Below are positions 5,311-5,860 of a stretch of 5,860 bases of DNA, in pieces (position 1 is the stretch's first letter; each line of letters begins with the position of its first letter). The stretch is from Clostridia bacterium (lineage in GTDB: Bacteria > Bacillota > Clostridia > Oscillospirales > Acutalibacteraceae). Location of the stretch: positions 1-5,860 of the forward strand of contig JAFSBS010000150.1 in the NCBI GenBank assembly GCA_017437165.1, given 5' to 3'. A program made the position numbers and the translations under genes. The notes beneath the pieces were generated by a model. That model was not told where the DNA came from and made no database searches. It saw only the letters and a program-made list of their open reading frames with translations.

Positions 5311-5860
5311 ATGAAGTACGATTTTTCCGCTGTTGAACAAAAATGGCAGAAAAAATGGGAAGAAGCAGGTGTTTTCCACGCAGAAGACGGAAGCGAAAAG
5401 CCTAAATTTTATGCACTTGTAGAATTCCCTTACCCAAGTGGTGCAGGTATGCACGTTGGTCACATTAAAGCATACTCAGGTCTTGAAGTAGTTTCAAGAA
5501 AAAGAAGAATGCAGGGCTATAATGTTTTATTCCCTATTGGTTTTGATGCTTACGGTCTTCCTACTGAAAACTATGCTATTAAAACAGGCATTCACCCAAG
5601 AAAAGTTACAGATATGAACATTGAGAAGTTCTCAAGTCAGTTAAAAAGAGTTGGCTTCTCATTTGATTGGAACAGAGTTGTTGATACCACCCAAGAAGAT
5701 TACTACAAGTGGACTCAGTGGATTTTCCTCAAGATGTTTGAAAAAGGTCTTGTTTTCCGTGATAAAACACTCGTTAACTACTGCCCTTCTTGTAAGGTTG
5801 TTCTTTCAAACGAAGACTCACAAGGCGGTAAGTGCGACATCTGTCACAGTGACATTGTTC
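5311..5860 (+). CDS. leuS: Leucyl-tRNA synthetase, N-terminal part
   Basis: The first 183 residues of a class I aminoacyl-tRNA synthetase that loads leucine onto tRNA(Leu); the gene runs off the right edge. Visible parts are the start of the Rossmann catalytic domain with FPYPSG at 39-44, the HIGH-type motif HVGH at 48-51, and PIGFDAYGLPTENYAIKTG at 75-93, which is specific to LeuRS. It then has CPSC at 158-161 and CDIC at 175-178, the zinc-binding knob. The common bacterial form reads GWDAFGLPAEN; here it is GFDAYGLPTEN, and the HVGH region is GAGMHVGHIKAY, which points to a divergent LeuS type. The gene follows rsfS after 29 bases with no terminator, so it is probably co-transcribed with nadD-yqeK-rsfS. 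The KMSKS loop and editing domain lie outside the window. Identification as LeuS is near certain; the subtype is tentative. Confidence 0.96.
   Translation, partial: MKYDFSAVEQKWQKKWEEAGVFHAEDGSEKPKFYALVEFPYPSGAGMHVGHIKAYSGLEVVSRKRRMQGYNVLFPIGFDAYGLPTENYAIKTGIHPRKVTDMNIEKFSSQLKRVGFSFDWNRVVDTTQEDYYKWTQWIFLKMFEKGLVFRDKTLVNYCPSCKVVLSNEDSQGGKCDICHSDIV

Noticed and set aside
5266..5463. Minus-strand frame opposite the leuS start
   Set aside because: It covers the conserved LeuS N-terminus including the HVGH region, and its product is Phe/Cys/Thr-biased with no recognisable domain.

Overview
The window looks like ordinary chromosome from an AT-rich member of the Firmicutes (Bacillota), most likely class Clostridia. 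The clues are the nadD-yqeK-rsfS-leuS order, which is a Firmicutes housekeeping cluster; the A-rich codon choice; purine-rich Shine-Dalgarno sites before every gene; sigma-A-type promoters; and a secreted leucine-rich-repeat protein of the kind common in gut Clostridia. I assign no species. I see no mobile element, tRNA, rRNA, CRISPR array or phage signal.

Layout. (a) Positions 1-398, minus strand: the N-terminal part of a secreted BspA-like leucine-rich-repeat protein whose 3' end lies beyond the window. (b) 399-612: a divergent intergenic region with a strong promoter on each strand, a small palindrome between them, and Spo0A-box-like sites at the predicted start of the minus-strand transcript. 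(c) 613-3673, plus strand: a two-gene unit of an M29-family metallo-aminopeptidase and, 31 bases later, a Dcr2-like metallophosphoesterase fused to a tetratricopeptide (TPR) domain. (d) 3674-3744: a short gap with a near-consensus promoter and no visible terminator. (e) 3745 to the right edge: nadD, yqeK, rsfS and the start of leuS. The first three are translationally coupled by ATGA overlaps, and leuS follows after 29 bases.

How the genes fit together. The right-hand cluster combines NAD synthesis (NadD), removal of the alarmone-like nucleotide Ap4A (YqeK), dormancy control of the large ribosomal subunit (RsfS) and leucine charging of tRNA (LeuS). Aminoacyl-tRNA synthetases are a main source of Ap4A, so YqeK beside LeuS makes metabolic sense, although the grouping may simply be inherited gene order. 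The left pair joins peptide turnover to a predicted phosphoesterase of unknown substrate, and its link to the cluster is unproven.

The best candidates for something under-described are the metallophosphoesterase-TPR fusion, a Tyr-to-Phe change at a conserved active-site position in the aminopeptidase, and the tandem Spo0A-like sites before the secreted protein. I did not find a clear new multi-gene system.
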